In this document: piece by piece, positions 53,520 to 62,598 of the stretch
How positions within the stretch are numbered: the first letter of the stretch is position 1
How the letters are laid out: every line of letters begins with the position of its first letter
Assembly (NCBI GenBank): GCA_900470805.1
Contig: UCCA01000003.1
Coordinates: 186,001 to 250,000, forward strand
DNA from: Hyphomicrobiales bacterium
Lineage (GTDB): Bacteria > Pseudomonadota > Alphaproteobacteria > Rhizobiales > Rhizobiaceae
Direction of reading: 5' to 3'
DNA: 64,000 nt
Notes under the pieces: model-generated
Told to the model about the DNA's origin: nothing
Seen by the model: only the letters and a program-made list of their open reading frames with translations
Database searches by the model: none
Translations under genes and position numbers: made by a program

Positions 53520-54749
53520 TTAGTTTTTCTTTTTCTTCTGGGCGGGCGCGGGCGGCGCCTCGGCGGGCGTCGTGCCATCCGGCTGACCGTCAACGGCGAT
53601 ATTCGGATCGGCGCCCTTGTCGGCTTCCAGCTTGCGCCAGCGCTTGACGTTGGCGTTGTGCTCCTCAAGCGTCGCGGCAAAGACGTGGCCGCCAGTGCCG
53701 TCGGCTACAAAATAGAGGTCCTGCGTTTTCCACGGATTGGCAACGGCCTCAAGGGCGTCGCGGCCGGGATTGGCGATCGGTGTCGGCGGAAGGCCCTTGA
53801 TCACATAGGTGTTGTAGGGCGTTTCCTTCTTCAGGTCCGACTGGAAGATCGGCCGATCGGCAGGCTTGCCGTCACCGCCGAACAAACCATAGATGATCGT
53901 CGGGTCGGACTGCAGGCGCATGCCCTTGTTGATGCGGTTGAGGAACACCGAGGCGACATGGGCGCGCTCATCCGGAACGCCCGTTTCCTTCTCGACGATC
54001 GATGCTAGGACGACCATCTCATCCTTCGACTTGAACGGCAAAGACGGATCGCGCTTTTCCCAAATCTGGTCGACAAGCTTCTGCTGGGCAGCGGCCATCT
54101 GCTCGATGATCTCGGCGCGCTTGGTGCCGCGCGAGAACTTGTAGGTATCGGGGCGCAGGCTGCCCTCGGCGGGCAGGACGGCCGGCAGATCGCCTTCCAG
54201 CACCTGGTCTTCGTTCATGCGGTTGAACATCTGGCGGACGCTGAGACCTTCGGGGAACGAGACCGAATAAAGAATCGACTTGCCGGATTTCAGCAGTTCC
54301 ATGATCTCGTTCATGGAGGCATGCGCCTTGATCTCGTATTCACCTGCCTTCAGGCTCTCGCCATCGTTCAGATGGGTTGCCGTCAGATAGCGGAACACGC
54401 GACCGTCGGAGATGATGTTGTTGCGTTCGAGATTGAAGGCGATCTCGGTGATGCCGGCGCCATTGCGAACGATGAAATTGGTGTTGGCTTCGAGCGGACC
54501 GGGGCTCTGGTAGCTCGAAATAGCATAGTAATAGACCACGACGGCAGCGGCGCAGCCGAGCACGACGATCGTCATCAGGAAATTCAGGAAGATGACGACC
54601 TGGCTTCTGGCCTTCTTTGAGCGCTTCGGCGGTTCCGGCACGCGCTCGGGGCGTAGTGCTTCGTTCGGCGACTTCGGAATGATCGGGCCGTTTTGCGACT
54701 GCTGACCCTGCTGGCCAGTCGTATCGTTGCTCTGGTTCGTATCGCTCAC
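53520..54749 (-). CDS. mltG: Endolytic peptidoglycan transglycosylase
   Basis: MltG cuts nascent peptidoglycan strands and may end glycan synthesis. The protein is 409 residues: a Gln/Pro-rich cytoplasmic tail, one membrane anchor (about 50-75, VVIFLNFLMTIVVLG), a LysM-like part and the YceG catalytic domain. The catalytic glutamate is in ASIVEKETGVPDER; LQSDPTIIYGL and PYNTYVIKGLPPTPIANPG are also conserved. GTG at 54749 is chosen, since AGAGGA lies six bases before it; a TTG at 54755 is too close. The C-terminus is Pro/Ala-rich with a Lys run. Part of the fab-mltG-yicC-gmk block. Confidence 0.93.
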   Translation of the reverse strand: MSDTNQSNDTTGQQGQQSQNGPIIPKSPNEALRPERVPEPPKRSKKARSQVVIFLNFLMTIVVLGCAAAVVVYYYAISSYQSPGPLEANTNFIVRNGAGITEIAFNLERNNIISDGRVFRYLTATHLNDGESLKAGEYEIKAHASMNEIMELLKSGKSILYSVSFPEGLSVRQMFNRMNEDQVLEGDLPAVLPAEGSLRPDTYKFSRGTKRAEIIEQMAAAQQKLVDQIWEKRDPSLPFKSKDEMVVLASIVEKETGVPDERAHVASVFLNRINKGMRLQSDPTIIYGLFGGDGKPADRPIFQSDLKKETPYNTYVIKGLPPTPIANPGRDALEAVANPWKTQDLYFVADGTGGHVFAATLEEHNANVKRWRKLEADKGADPNIAVDGQPDGTTPAEAPPAPAQKKKKN

Positions 54750-54866
54750 CGGCAATCCTCTAAATTTGGCCCCAAAAGCTGCTTCTTGCGAAGCAATGCG
54801 GCGAAATGCAGGTGGGCAGCCATCGGATCGGACTGCCCTGCCCCTTGCGGACGTCGAAAATCAGTC

Positions 54867-56129
54867 TCAGGCGACGTAGCGGCGAAGCACCAGAGATGCG
54901 TTGGTGCCGCCGAAGCCGAAGGAATTCGACAGCGCCACATTGACCTCGCGCTGACGCGCCTTGTGCGGCACGAGATCGATCTTCGTCTCGCGTTCCGGAT
55001 TGTCGAGGTTAAGCGTCGGCGGCACGACGTTGTCGCGGATGGCGAGCGTCGCGAAGATTGCTTCGATGGCACCGGCAGCGCCGAGAAGATGGCCGGTGGC
55101 CGACTTGGTCGAGGACATGGAGATCTTCGACGCGGCATCGCCAACGAGGCGCTCGACGGCGCCGAGTTCGATCGTGTCGGCCATGGTGGATGTGCCATGA
55201 GCGTTGATGTAATCCACGTCGGCAGGCGTCAGGCCGGCGCGCTTCAGGGCGGCGGCCATGCAGCGCCCGGCGCCCTCGCCGTCTTCCGACGGAGCCGTGA
55301 TGTGGTAAGCGTCGCCGGACAGGCCGTAGCCAACGACTTCGGCGTAAATCCGGGCGCCGCGGGCAAGCGCGTGTTCGAGCTCTTCGAGAACGACGATGCC
55401 GGCGCCCTCGCCCATGACGAAGCCGTCACGGTCCTTGTCATAGGGGCGCGAAGCCTTGGTCGGATCGTCGTTGTGCTGGGTCGACAGCGCCTTGCAGGCG
55501 GCAAAGCCCGCGAGCGAGATGCGGCTGACCGGGGATTCCGTGCCGCCGGCGACCATGACGTCGGCATCGCCGAAGGCGATCAGGCGGGCGGCATCGCCGA
55601 TGGCGTGTGCGCCGGTCGAGCAGGCGGTGACGACGGAGTGGTTCGGGCCGCGCAGCTTGTGGCGGATCGAGACCTGGCCGGATACGAGATTGATCAGGCG
55701 GCCAGGAATGAAGAACGGAGAGATGCGGCGCGGGCCCTTGTCGCGCAGCGTGTAGCCCGCCTCGACAATACCCTCGATGCCGCCAATGCCGGAGCCGATC
55801 AGGACGCCGGTGGAAATCTGGTCTTCATCGGTCTGCGGATGCCAGTTGGCATCGTTCAGCGCCATGTCGGCGGCAGCCATGCCGTAGATGATGAAGGGGT
55901 CGACCTTGCGCTGTTCCTTGGGCTCCATCCAGTCATCGACATTGAATGTGCCGCCGGTGCCATCGCCGACGGGAATACGGCAGGCGATCTTGGCAGGCAG
56001 GTCATCGACTTCGAACTCGGTGACCAGACGTGCGCCGTTTTCGCCGGCAAGCAGCCGGGCCCACGTCACTTCGGTTCCGCATCCCAAGGGAGACACCATG
56101 CCGGTGCCCGTAATAACCACCCGTCTCAT
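54867..56129 (-). CDS. fabF: 3-oxoacyl-ACP synthase II
   Basis: Elongates acyl-ACP with malonyl-ACP in fatty-acid synthesis. The protein is 420 residues of thiolase fold. The Cys-His-His catalytic set is in VTACSTG, NAHGTST and SATGHLLGAAG, and the FGFGGTN glycine loop is near the C-terminus. The start is placed at 56129, giving the normal VVITG-type N-terminus after the ribosome site GGGGGA; the upstream ATG at 56138 almost touches that site. It follows acpP on the minus strand with a terminator-like stem between, so partial read-through probably sets its level. Confidence 0.96.
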   Translation of the reverse strand: MRRVVITGTGMVSPLGCGTEVTWARLLAGENGARLVTEFEVDDLPAKIACRIPVGDGTGGTFNVDDWMEPKEQRKVDPFIIYGMAAADMALNDANWHPQTDEDQISTGVLIGSGIGGIEGIVEAGYTLRDKGPRRISPFFIPGRLINLVSGQVSIRHKLRGPNHSVVTACSTGAHAIGDAARLIAFGDADVMVAGGTESPVSRISLAGFAACKALSTQHNDDPTKASRPYDKDRDGFVMGEGAGIVVLEELEHALARGARIYAEVVGYGLSGDAYHITAPSEDGEGAGRCMAAALKRAGLTPADVDYINAHGTSTMADTIELGAVERLVGDAASKISMSSTKSATGHLLGAAGAIEAIFATLAIRDNVVPPTLNLDNPERETKIDLVPHKARQREVNVALSNSFGFGGTNASLVLRRYVA

Positions 56130-56175
56130 CGACTGCATTCCCCCGCCTTTTATGTTCTATGGAGACCATGCCAGA

Positions 56176-56207
56176 AATAAAAAGGGCGGACTCTGGGTCC
56201 GCCCTTT
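56176..56207 (-). terminator. Terminator after acpP
   Basis: AAAGGGCGGA (56181-56190) pairs with TCCGCCCTTT. On the minus strand the stem is followed by TTTTTATTT. It lies between acpP (stop 56223) and fabF (start 56129), so it likely attenuates transcription into fabF. Confidence 0.8.
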
Positions 56208-56222
56208 CTCAAGTGCTCAGGA

Positions 56223-56459
56223 TTAAGCCTGAGCCTTTTCAATAAACTTTACAGCGTCGCCGACCGTGAGGATCGAGTCCGCAGCGTCGTCAGGAATCTC
56301 AACGCCGAATTCTTCTTCGAACGCCATGACCAGTTCGACGGTGTCGAGCGAGTCAGCGCCCAGATCGTCGATGAAGCTTGCGCCTTCGACAACCTTGTCG
56401 GCGTCGACGCCAAGATGATCAATAACAATTTTCTTTACGCGTTCTGCGATATCGCTCAT
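56223..56459 (-). CDS. acpP: Acyl carrier protein
   Basis: Carries growing acyl chains on a 4'-phosphopantetheine arm for fatty-acid and lipid A synthesis. The protein is 78 residues and very acidic. The modified serine is S37 in [12 protein letters not shown] at 56459 follows GAGGAAA. It has its own long upstream region of 289 bases (56460-56748) that probably holds a strong promoter, and a terminator after it, consistent with the need for more ACP than for the flanking enzymes. Confidence 0.97.
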   Translation of the reverse strand: MSDIAERVKKIVIDHLGVDADKVVEGASFIDDLGADSLDTVELVMAFEEEFGVEIPDDAADSILTVGDAVKFIEKAQA

Positions 56460-56748
56460 GTCGGTTTCCTCGACCTTATATCCTGATCAGAATGCCTTTA
56501 TGGCACTCTACCCTGTTTCAGCCTGCAGCGCCCTAAGGCCACCTTCGGCAAACTCGTTGTACCCGGCTACCAGAGATGTCCCAGGCTTGCACAAAAGCCC
56601 GCCGGTCCGTCTTCTTTCTCGGGAGACTGTTCACAGTCATGGCCCGATTAACACGGTTTATGTCTGCCGCAAAGCCAGAAAATCAACCCCATCGGGTTGG
56701 TCAACACGCTATTGCGGGGAAAAACGGTCCGGAGACCAGTTTTCCGTT

Positions 56749-57486
56749 TCAGATCATGGCCATGCCACCATTTACGTGCAAAGTCTGGCCTGTCATGTAG
56801 GCCGCTTCCGACGAAGCCAGATAAGCAACGGCGGAGGCGACTTCGGCGCCGGTGCCCATGCGCTTCATCGGGATCGCGCCCATGATCGCGTCCTTCTGCT
56901 TGTCGTTCAGCTTACCGGTCATGGCGCTTTCGATGAAGCCCGGAGCCACACAGTTGACGGTGACGTTGCGGGTTGCGATCTCCTGCGCCAGCGACTTGGT
57001 GAAGCCGATCATGCCGGCCTTGGAGGCACAGTAGTTGGCCTGGCCGGGGTTACCGGTGACGCCGACGATCGAGGTGATGTTGATGATGCGGCCATAGCGG
57101 CGGCGCATCATCGGATGCGTCAGTTCGCGGGTCAGGCGGAACATCGAGGTCAGGTTGACTTCGATAACGTTGTCCCAGTCCTCATCGGACATGCGGACGA
57201 ACAGGCCGTCCTTGGTGATGCCAGCATTGTTGACGAGGATGTCGACGCCTTCGAGATCGGCTTCGGCCTTGACGCCGAGCGCCTTGACCTCATCGCGATC
57301 AGCAAGGTTGGCCGGGAATATCTTGACGCGGTCGCCGAGTTCATTGGCAAGTGCCTCAAGCTTTTCGACGCGGGTGCCGTGCAGGCCTACGATGGCGCCC
57401 TGCTTGTGCAGGATGCGGGCGATTTCTTCGCCGATGCCGCCAGAGGCACCGGTTACCAGAGCCTTGCGGCCGGACAGATCGAGCAT
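56749..57486 (-). CDS. fabG: 3-oxoacyl-ACP reductase
   Basis: NADPH-dependent reduction of 3-oxoacyl-ACP in each elongation round. The protein is 245 residues. The cofactor loop is TGASGGIG, NNAG is present, and the catalytic Ser-Tyr-Lys are in NITSIVGVTGNPGQANYCASK. The FabG C-terminal TGQTLHVNGGMAM is typical. It follows fabD by 29 bases on the minus strand. The next gene on this strand is acpP, after a 289-base gap. Confidence 0.96.
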   Translation of the reverse strand: MLDLSGRKALVTGASGGIGEEIARILHKQGAIVGLHGTRVEKLEALANELGDRVKIFPANLADRDEVKALGVKAEADLEGVDILVNNAGITKDGLFVRMSDEDWDNVIEVNLTSMFRLTRELTHPMMRRRYGRIINITSIVGVTGNPGQANYCASKAGMIGFTKSLAQEIATRNVTVNCVAPGFIESAMTGKLNDKQKDAIMGAIPMKRMGTGAEVASAVAYLASSEAAYMTGQTLHVNGGMAMI

Positions 57487-57515
57487 GGAAGAATTCCTTG
57501 TAATCGTTGAATCAA

Positions 57516-58460
57516 TCAGGCCAGAAGAGCGGCGGCGGCCGCATCGATATCGGCCGGTGTGTTGACCGGGATGCCGTTGACTGTTTTGTCGATACGGCGC
57601 GCGAGGCCGGTCAGGACCTTACCCGAGCCGAGTTCGTACAGCGTCGTGACGCCGTTGGCGGCGAACCATTCGACCGTCTCGCGCCAGCGGACCTGGCCGG
57701 TGACCTGCTCGACGAGCAGCTTGGCGATCTCCTCGGCATCGGTGACAGGGGCGGCTCGCACGTTGGCGATCAAAGGCACGATCGGGTTGGACTTGGCGAC
57801 GCCGGCAAGGGCCTCGCGCATGGCGTCGGCAGCGGGCGCCATCAGCTTGGAATGGAAGGGTGCGGAGACCGGCAGCAGGATTGCGCGCTTGGCGCCCTTG
57901 TCCGTAGCGATGGCCGCAGCCTTTTCGACAGCCGCCTTCTCGCCTGAAATGACGATCTGCCCGCCGCCATTGTCGTTGGCGATCTGGCAGGAACCGAGTG
58001 CGGAGGCCTCTTCGCAGACGGCTATGACGTCGGCATGCTCCAGGCCGATGATGGCGGCCATGGCGCCAACGCCAACAGGCACCGCAGCCTGCATGGCATT
58101 GCCGCGGATGCGCAGGAGACGCGCGGTATCAGCGATCGAGAAGGTACCGGCGGCACAGAGCGCCGAATATTCGCCGAGCGAATGGCCGGCGACGTAGGAA
58201 ACCTTGGCTTTCAGGTCCACGCCCTTGGCTTCGAGCACGCGGATGACCGCCATCGACACCGCCATCAGCGCCGGCTGGGCGTTGGCGGTCAGGGTCAGGG
58301 TCTCTTCGGGGCCATTGAACATGGTCTCCGACAGCTTTTCGCCAAGAGCGTCGTCAACTTCCTGGAAAACCGCGCGGGCTTCGGCGAAGTTTTCGGCAAG
58401 ATCCTTGCCCATGCCGACGGCCTGGCTGCCCTGTCCGGGGAATGTAAAAGCGATGGTCAT
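57516..58460 (-). CDS. fabD: Malonyl-CoA-ACP transacylase
   Basis: Loads malonyl from CoA onto ACP, supplying FabF. The 314-residue protein starts IAFTFPGQGSQAVGMGKDL. The active-site serine lies in GHSLGEYSALCA, and the catalytic histidine in APFHSKLM; the GVGAMAAIIGLE loop is also conserved. It heads the fabD-fabG-acpP-fabF cluster on the minus strand. It is divergent from the aldo/keto reductase at 58669, and 208 bases between hold both promoters. Confidence 0.96.
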   Translation of the reverse strand: MTIAFTFPGQGSQAVGMGKDLAENFAEARAVFQEVDDALGEKLSETMFNGPEETLTLTANAQPALMAVSMAVIRVLEAKGVDLKAKVSYVAGHSLGEYSALCAAGTFSIADTARLLRIRGNAMQAAVPVGVGAMAAIIGLEHADVIAVCEEASALGSCQIANDNGGGQIVISGEKAAVEKAAAIATDKGAKRAILLPVSAPFHSKLMAPAADAMREALAGVAKSNPIVPLIANVRAAPVTDAEEIAKLLVEQVTGQVRWRETVEWFAANGVTTLYELGSGKVLTGLARRIDKTVNGIPVNTPADIDAAAAALLA

Positions 58461-58668
58461 CCTACGTCCTTTTTATATGGACCTCTGGTTATTTCGCCTC
58501 CAATTGACATTCTTTCCCCGAGAGTCAAGTGGCGGATGCCTGCGCTCCAAGGCTTTCGCGGTTGCGAGATCGCGGCACTTTTGCTCTTGCGCTTGCTCAA
58601 TTCCGGCCTAAATTCGCGCCATCTTTCCCAAGACCACTTTCTCTCAAGATCATCTTTAAGGCTCCCGA

Positions 58669-59712
58669 ATGAAATTCAAGAAACTTGGCCGCACCGACAT
58701 TTCAGTGTCCGAAATCTGCCTCGGCACCATGACCTGGGGCACGCAGAACACCGAGGCCGAAGCGCATGCGCAAATGGATTATTCGCTCGAACATGGAGTC
58801 AACTTCTTCGACACCGCCGAGCTCTATCCGACAACGCCGGTTTCGCCGGAGACGCAGGGCCTGACCGAAGATTATATTGGCACGTGGCTGGAGAAATCAG
58901 GCAAGCGCAAGGATATCGTCCTCGCCACCAAGGTCGCCGGCCCCGGCCGCTCCTATATTCGCGGTGGCGAAGGTGCCGATGCCAAGAATATCAAGCTTGC
59001 CCTGGAAACCAGCCTGAAGCGGCTGAAGACCGACTACGTCGATCTCTACCAGATCCACTGGCCAACGCGCGGTCATTTCCACTTCCGCCAGAACTGGCAC
59101 TACGATCCCTACAAGCAGGACCGCGCAAAGGCACTCGCCAACATCACCGAGATTCTCGAGACTGTCGGCACGCTGGTGAAGGAAGGCAAGATCCGCACGA
59201 TCGGCCTTTCCAACGAGACGACCTGGGGCACGCAGAAATATTTAACGCTGGCCGAACAGCTCGGCCTGCCGCGTGTCGTCAGTATCCAGAACGAATACAA
59301 CCTGCTCTACCGCCACTACGATCTCGACATGGCGGAAATGTCGCATCATGAAGACGTGGGCCTCCTGGCCTACTCGCCGCTCGCCGGTGGCATTCTGAGC
59401 GGCAAGTATGTCGGCGGCGCCAAGCCGGATGGATCGCGCGGCTCGATCAACGGCGACATCGGCGGACGCCTGCAGCCGCTGCAGGAGGCACCGACCAAGG
59501 CCTATCTCGATATCGCCAAGCGCCACGGGCTCGATCCGTCCGCCATGGCCATCGCGTTCTGCCTGACGCGCCGCTTCATGACATCGGCCATCATCGGCGC
59601 GACAACGATGGCGCAGTTGAAGACGGACATCGGCGCTGCCGATCTGAAGCTTTCGAGCGAGATTCTGACGGAGATCGATAAGGTTCACCGCGAGTATCCG
59701 ATGCCGATCTGA
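58669..59712 (+). CDS. Aldo/keto reductase, Tas-like
   Basis: A 347-residue NADPH-dependent TIM-barrel oxidoreductase, close to E. coli Tas in sequence landmarks: LGTMTWGTQNTEAEAHAQMDY, DTAELYP (catalytic Asp and Tyr), TKVAGPGR (catalytic Lys), QIHWPTRG (catalytic His), GLSNET and IIGATTMAQLKT. The substrate is unknown. The gene has its own promoter region and a strong terminator at 59736-59771. It separates the fab genes (minus) from the ribosomal protein operon (plus). Confidence 0.93.
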   Translation: MKFKKLGRTDISVSEICLGTMTWGTQNTEAEAHAQMDYSLEHGVNFFDTAELYPTTPVSPETQGLTEDYIGTWLEKSGKRKDIVLATKVAGPGRSYIRGGEGADAKNIKLALETSLKRLKTDYVDLYQIHWPTRGHFHFRQNWHYDPYKQDRAKALANITEILETVGTLVKEGKIRTIGLSNETTWGTQKYLTLAEQLGLPRVVSIQNEYNLLYRHYDLDMAEMSHHEDVGLLAYSPLAGGILSGKYVGGAKPDGSRGSINGDIGGRLQPLQEAPTKAYLDIAKRHGLDPSAMAIAFCLTRRFMTSAIIGATTMAQLKTDIGAADLKLSSEILTEIDKVHREYPMPI

Positions 59713-59735
59713 TCGGCGCCGGCATTGACGTTGGG

Positions 59736-59771
59736 AAACGGCCACCGTATCGCTCGGTGGCCGTTTCGTTT
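59736..59771 (+). terminator. Rho-independent terminator of the aldo/keto reductase gene
   Basis: Perfect 12-base arms AAACGGCCACCG and CGGTGGCCGTTT (59736-59747 and 59755-59766) enclose a seven-base loop, with TTTCGTTT at the end. Confidence 0.85.
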
Positions 59772-59910
59772 GCGCAGAGCATGTGAAGACCCGTCCTTGG
59801 GGATATTGATCGCCCATCGCCCCTTGCTTTTCCGTCAAAAACCCGTATAAGCCGCCCTGTTCGCAAACCCGGTCTTCTGGCTGGTGGCTGAACGGAGGGC
59901 CGGTTTTCGT

Positions 59911-59944
59911 GAGGAAGCCGTCGGAACCGAAGGGTTCCAGCCTC
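59911..59944 (+). promoter_or_regulatory. Candidate S6:S18-binding leader motif upstream of rpsF
   Basis: GAGG (59911-59914) pairs with CCTC (59941-59944), and GGAACC (59923-59928) pairs with GGTTCC (59933-59938) around a GAAG loop. The eight unpaired bases between the two left arms contain CCG (59918-59920). A bulged CCG above a hairpin is the reported recognition feature of the S6:S18 complex in rpsF leaders, which represses its own operon. The position, 125 bases before rpsF, is right for such a leader. The structure was drawn by eye. Confidence 0.55.
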
Positions 59945-60068
59945 CCGTGTCTCCGCTCTCGACCGTCTCGGAAACGCTTTTCTTGCCTGGGTCCGCCCAT
60001 CAGGAGCAGTCGTTGAGGCTTAGCCGCCGAATATCGGGTTGTTCAAACGCAAGAAAGGCAAAGCTGTC

Positions 60069-60527
60069 ATGGCTCTTTATGAACATGTATTCCTTGCCCG
60101 GCAGGATATTTCCGCTCAGCAGGTCGACGCCCTCGTAGAACAGTACAAGGGTGTGATCGAAGCTAACGGCGGTAAAGTCGGGCGCGTAGAAAACTGGGGC
60201 CTCAAGTCCCTGACCTATCGCATCAAGAAGAACCGCAAGGCTCACTACGTTCTCGTGGACATCGATGCACCGGCAGCGGCGATCCATGAAATGGAACGTC
60301 AGATGCGCATCAGCGAAGACGTCCTGCGTTACATGACGCTGGCTGTCGAAGCACACGAAGAAGGCCCGTCTGCCATGATGCAGAAGCGCGACCGCGACGA
60401 CCGCGCTCCGCGTGATGGTGCCGATCGTGGCCCGCGCCGCGAATTCGGTGATCGTCCGCCGCGCCGTGACGGCGACTTCCAGCGTGGCCCGCGTCCTGAC
60501 CGCGCTCCGCGCGAAGACCGTGCATAA
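60069..60527 (+). CDS. rpsF: 30S ribosomal protein S6
   Basis: S6 binds S18 on the platform of the small subunit. The protein is 152 residues. The core (1-100) is a normal S6 domain: [33 protein letters not shown] and [18 protein letters not shown]. It then has a long tail of about 45 residues made mainly of Arg, Asp, Pro and Gly, longer than in E. coli. ATG at 60069 is chosen because S6 begins at MALYEH; an upstream ATG at 60039 has no support. rpsR follows 12 bases later. Expression is likely autoregulated through the leader at 59911-59944. Confidence 0.96.
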   Translation: MALYEHVFLARQDISAQQVDALVEQYKGVIEANGGKVGRVENWGLKSLTYRIKKNRKAHYVLVDIDAPAAAIHEMERQMRISEDVLRYMTLAVEAHEEGPSAMMQKRDRDDRAPRDGADRGPRREFGDRPPRRDGDFQRGPRPDRAPREDRA

Positions 60528-60539
60528 GGAGAACTGAGA

Positions 60540-60788
60540 ATGTCTGAATCTTCCTCCGCACCAGTTCGTCGCCCGTTCCACCGTCGTCGCAAGACTTGCC
60601 CGTTCTCCGGTGCAAACGCTCCGCGCATCGACTACAAGGACGTTCGTCTCCTGCAGCGCTACATTTCCGAGCGCGGCAAGATCGTTCCTTCCCGTATCAC
60701 GGCTGTTTCCCAGAAGAAGCAGCGCGAACTCGCCCAGGCGATCAAGCGCGCTCGTTTCCTCGGCCTGCTGCCGTACGTCGTCGCTTAA
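60540..60788 (+). CDS. rpsR: 30S ribosomal protein S18
   Basis: Partner of S6 in the 30S platform. It has 82 residues, with the N-terminal [15 protein letters not shown] region, the [19 protein letters not shown] core and [24 protein letters not shown]. The CPF motif has one cysteine only. ATG at 60540 follows AAGGAG. It lies in the usual order rpsF-rpsR, with a DUF2232 gene and rplI downstream. Confidence 0.97.
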   Translation: MSESSSAPVRRPFHRRRKTCPFSGANAPRIDYKDVRLLQRYISERGKIVPSRITAVSQKKQRELAQAIKRARFLGLLPYVVA

Positions 60789-60943
60789 TAAGCTGACGCT
60801 CTGATCTGAGGGAAGGCAGCGATGCCTTCCCTTCTCCCTTTCGCGATGGGCGCGGATCGGAACTCTTAAAACCCATGTTGAGGCCTTTCTGGTTCTGATT
60901 CAGAAAAGTCCCTCTAACTGCTTGATAAAGCAGGACAGCGACC

Positions 60944-61927
60944 GTGAAACCATTGAATTCGAAAATGCTGGGCCTCGGCGCTCTCGCCGGATTGACCGCT
61001 GCACTGCTGGTGCTGGGCGCAAGCCTTCAGCCGTCCTTCAGTGCGGTCCTCTATGCGGCCTCGGCTCTTCCCATTCTGCTTGTCGGCCTCGGCTGGGGCA
61101 ACATGGCGGCGATTTCGGCCGTCGTGACTGCCGCCGTCGTTGGCGCGATCGCCATCTCGCCGTCCTTCGCGCTGATGATGACGCTGGTCACGCTGCTGCC
61201 GGCCGCCTGGATCAGCCATCTCGCGAACCTTGCCCGTCCGGCCGCCGAGCTCGGCGGTCCCGATCACCTGATGGCCTGGTATCCGCTCTCCGATATCCTG
61301 CTGCATCTCTGCGGCCTGGTGACGCTTGCCGTCATCGTCGTCGGCGTGATGATCGGCTACGGCCCCGAGCTCATCGACCGCCTGATCGACGTGCTGTTTA
61401 CCTCCGTGGCGCAACAGCAGTCAGACTTCGCGCCGGATGCCGCAACGATCACGCAGACCAAGGCGCTGGTTCTCCTGCTGCTTCCGGCCATTCAGGGCGG
61501 CATGTGGGTGATCATGCTGTTTGCCGCCTATTACATCGCGACGCGCATCGTCACCGCATCCGGTGGCGGGCTTCGTCCGCGCGAGGACATCCCCTCCTCG
61601 CTGCGCATGAACCGCAACACGATCTTCATCTTTCTCGTCGGGCTCGCCGCCACCTTCTTCGGCGGCATTCCGGCGCTGGTGGGAGCAACGCTTGTCGGCA
61701 CCTTCGGAGCCGGCTTCCTGCTCTCCGGTTTCGCCGCGCTGCATTTCCGCACGCGCGGCAAGGAATGGCGCCTGCCGGCGCTGATCCTCTGCTATCTGGC
61801 ATCACTCATGCTGATGGTGCCAGCCCTTTTCATCCTCGTTCTGGGGCTCGGCGATACGCGCAAGGCGATCGCGCTGACCCCGAACAAGGATGCTGATGCC
61901 CCCAAACAGACAGACACGAAACTCTAA
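60944..61927 (+). CDS. DUF2232 membrane protein
   Basis: A 327-residue inner-membrane protein of the DUF2232 family with about eight hydrophobic segments; function unknown. GTG at 60944 follows AGGA at 60932-60935. The last 20 residues are polar (KDADAPKQTDTKL). Its place between rpsR and rplI is widely conserved in alphaproteobacteria, which is why a link to ribosome or envelope biogenesis has been suggested; nothing in the sequence decides this. rplI starts 21 bases after its stop. Confidence 0.88.
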   Translation: MKPLNSKMLGLGALAGLTAALLVLGASLQPSFSAVLYAASALPILLVGLGWGNMAAISAVVTAAVVGAIAISPSFALMMTLVTLLPAAWISHLANLARPAAELGGPDHLMAWYPLSDILLHLCGLVTLAVIVVGVMIGYGPELIDRLIDVLFTSVAQQQSDFAPDAATITQTKALVLLLLPAIQGGMWVIMLFAAYYIATRIVTASGGGLRPREDIPSSLRMNRNTIFIFLVGLAATFFGGIPALVGATLVGTFGAGFLLSGFAALHFRTRGKEWRLPALILCYLASLMLMVPALFILVLGLGDTRKAIALTPNKDADAPKQTDTKL

Positions 61928-61948
61928 GGACACGAAAGGAACACTGAC

Positions 61949-62524
61949 ATGGACGTCATTCTTCTCGAACGCATCTCCAAGCTCGGCCAGATGGGCGAAA
62001 CCGTAAAGGTTCGCGACGGCTTCGCTCGTAACTACCTGCTGCCGCTCGGCAAGGCACTTCGCTCCAACGAAGCCAACAAGAAGCGTTTCGAATCCGAGCG
62101 TGCAACGCTCGAAGCTCGTAACCTCGAGCGCAAGTCCGAAGCACAGACCGTTGCCGACGCTCTCGAAGGCAAGTCCTTCGTCGTCGTTCGCTCGGCTGGC
62201 GAAACCGGCCAGATGTACGGCTCGGTCGCTGCTCGCGACGTCGTTGAAATCCTCGCTGCCGAAGGCTTCAACATCGGCCGCAACCAGGTTCACCTGAACA
62301 CCCCGATCAAGTCGATCGGCCTGCATCAGGTTGAACTTCAGCTGCACGCCGAAGTCGAAATCAAGGTCGAGCTGAACGTTGCCCGTTCGGCCGACGAAGC
62401 CGAGCGCCAGAAGCAGGGCGAGACCCTGACGTCGGTTGACGCCATCTACGGCGTTGACGAAGACGCTCTGCGTCCGGAAGACTTCTTCGATCCAGAAGCT
62501 GACGGCAACGCCGAAGACGAATAA
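61949..62524 (+). CDS. rplI: 50S ribosomal protein L9
   Basis: L9 binds 23S rRNA near the L1 stalk and helps keep the reading frame. It has 191 residues, longer than the E. coli protein (149) because of an acidic C-terminal tail of about 40 residues ([22 protein letters not shown]). The N-terminal domain [35 protein letters not shown] is typical. Codon use is strongly biased. Followed by a terminator at 62551-62579. Confidence 0.97.
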   Translation: MDVILLERISKLGQMGETVKVRDGFARNYLLPLGKALRSNEANKKRFESERATLEARNLERKSEAQTVADALEGKSFVVVRSAGETGQMYGSVAARDVVEILAAEGFNIGRNQVHLNTPIKSIGLHQVELQLHAEVEIKVELNVARSADEAERQKQGETLTSVDAIYGVDEDALRPEDFFDPEADGNAEDE

Positions 62525-62550
62525 TATTCCGGAGCCTAGTCTCCTGAATG

Positions 62551-62579
62551 CGAAAGCCCGGAGCGATCCGGGCTTTTTG
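62551..62579 (+). terminator. Rho-independent terminator of the rpsF-rplI operon
   Basis: The arms AAAGCCCGGA and TCCGGGCTTT enclose GCGA, followed by TTTTT. It ends the operon 27 bases after the rplI stop, before the convergent EmrA-like gene. Confidence 0.85.
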
Positions 62580-62598
62580 CTGTTCAGAAGGAAGTTTT

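Larger units (their letters stand above)
59713..60068 (+). promoter_or_regulatory. 356-base intergenic region: terminator, rpsF promoter and leader
   Basis: After the terminator at 59736-59771 this region carries the promoter and long untranslated leader of the rpsF operon. It contains no convincing gene. The main structured part is the candidate S6:S18-binding stem at 59911-59944. Shorter GC-rich stems (for example around GCCGG, 59897-59904) may also form. Confidence 0.5.

Noticed and set aside
56460..56748. Small gene in the gap upstream of acpP
   Set aside because: Short frames exist but lack a ribosome site and codon bias; the region is better explained as the acpP promoter and leader.
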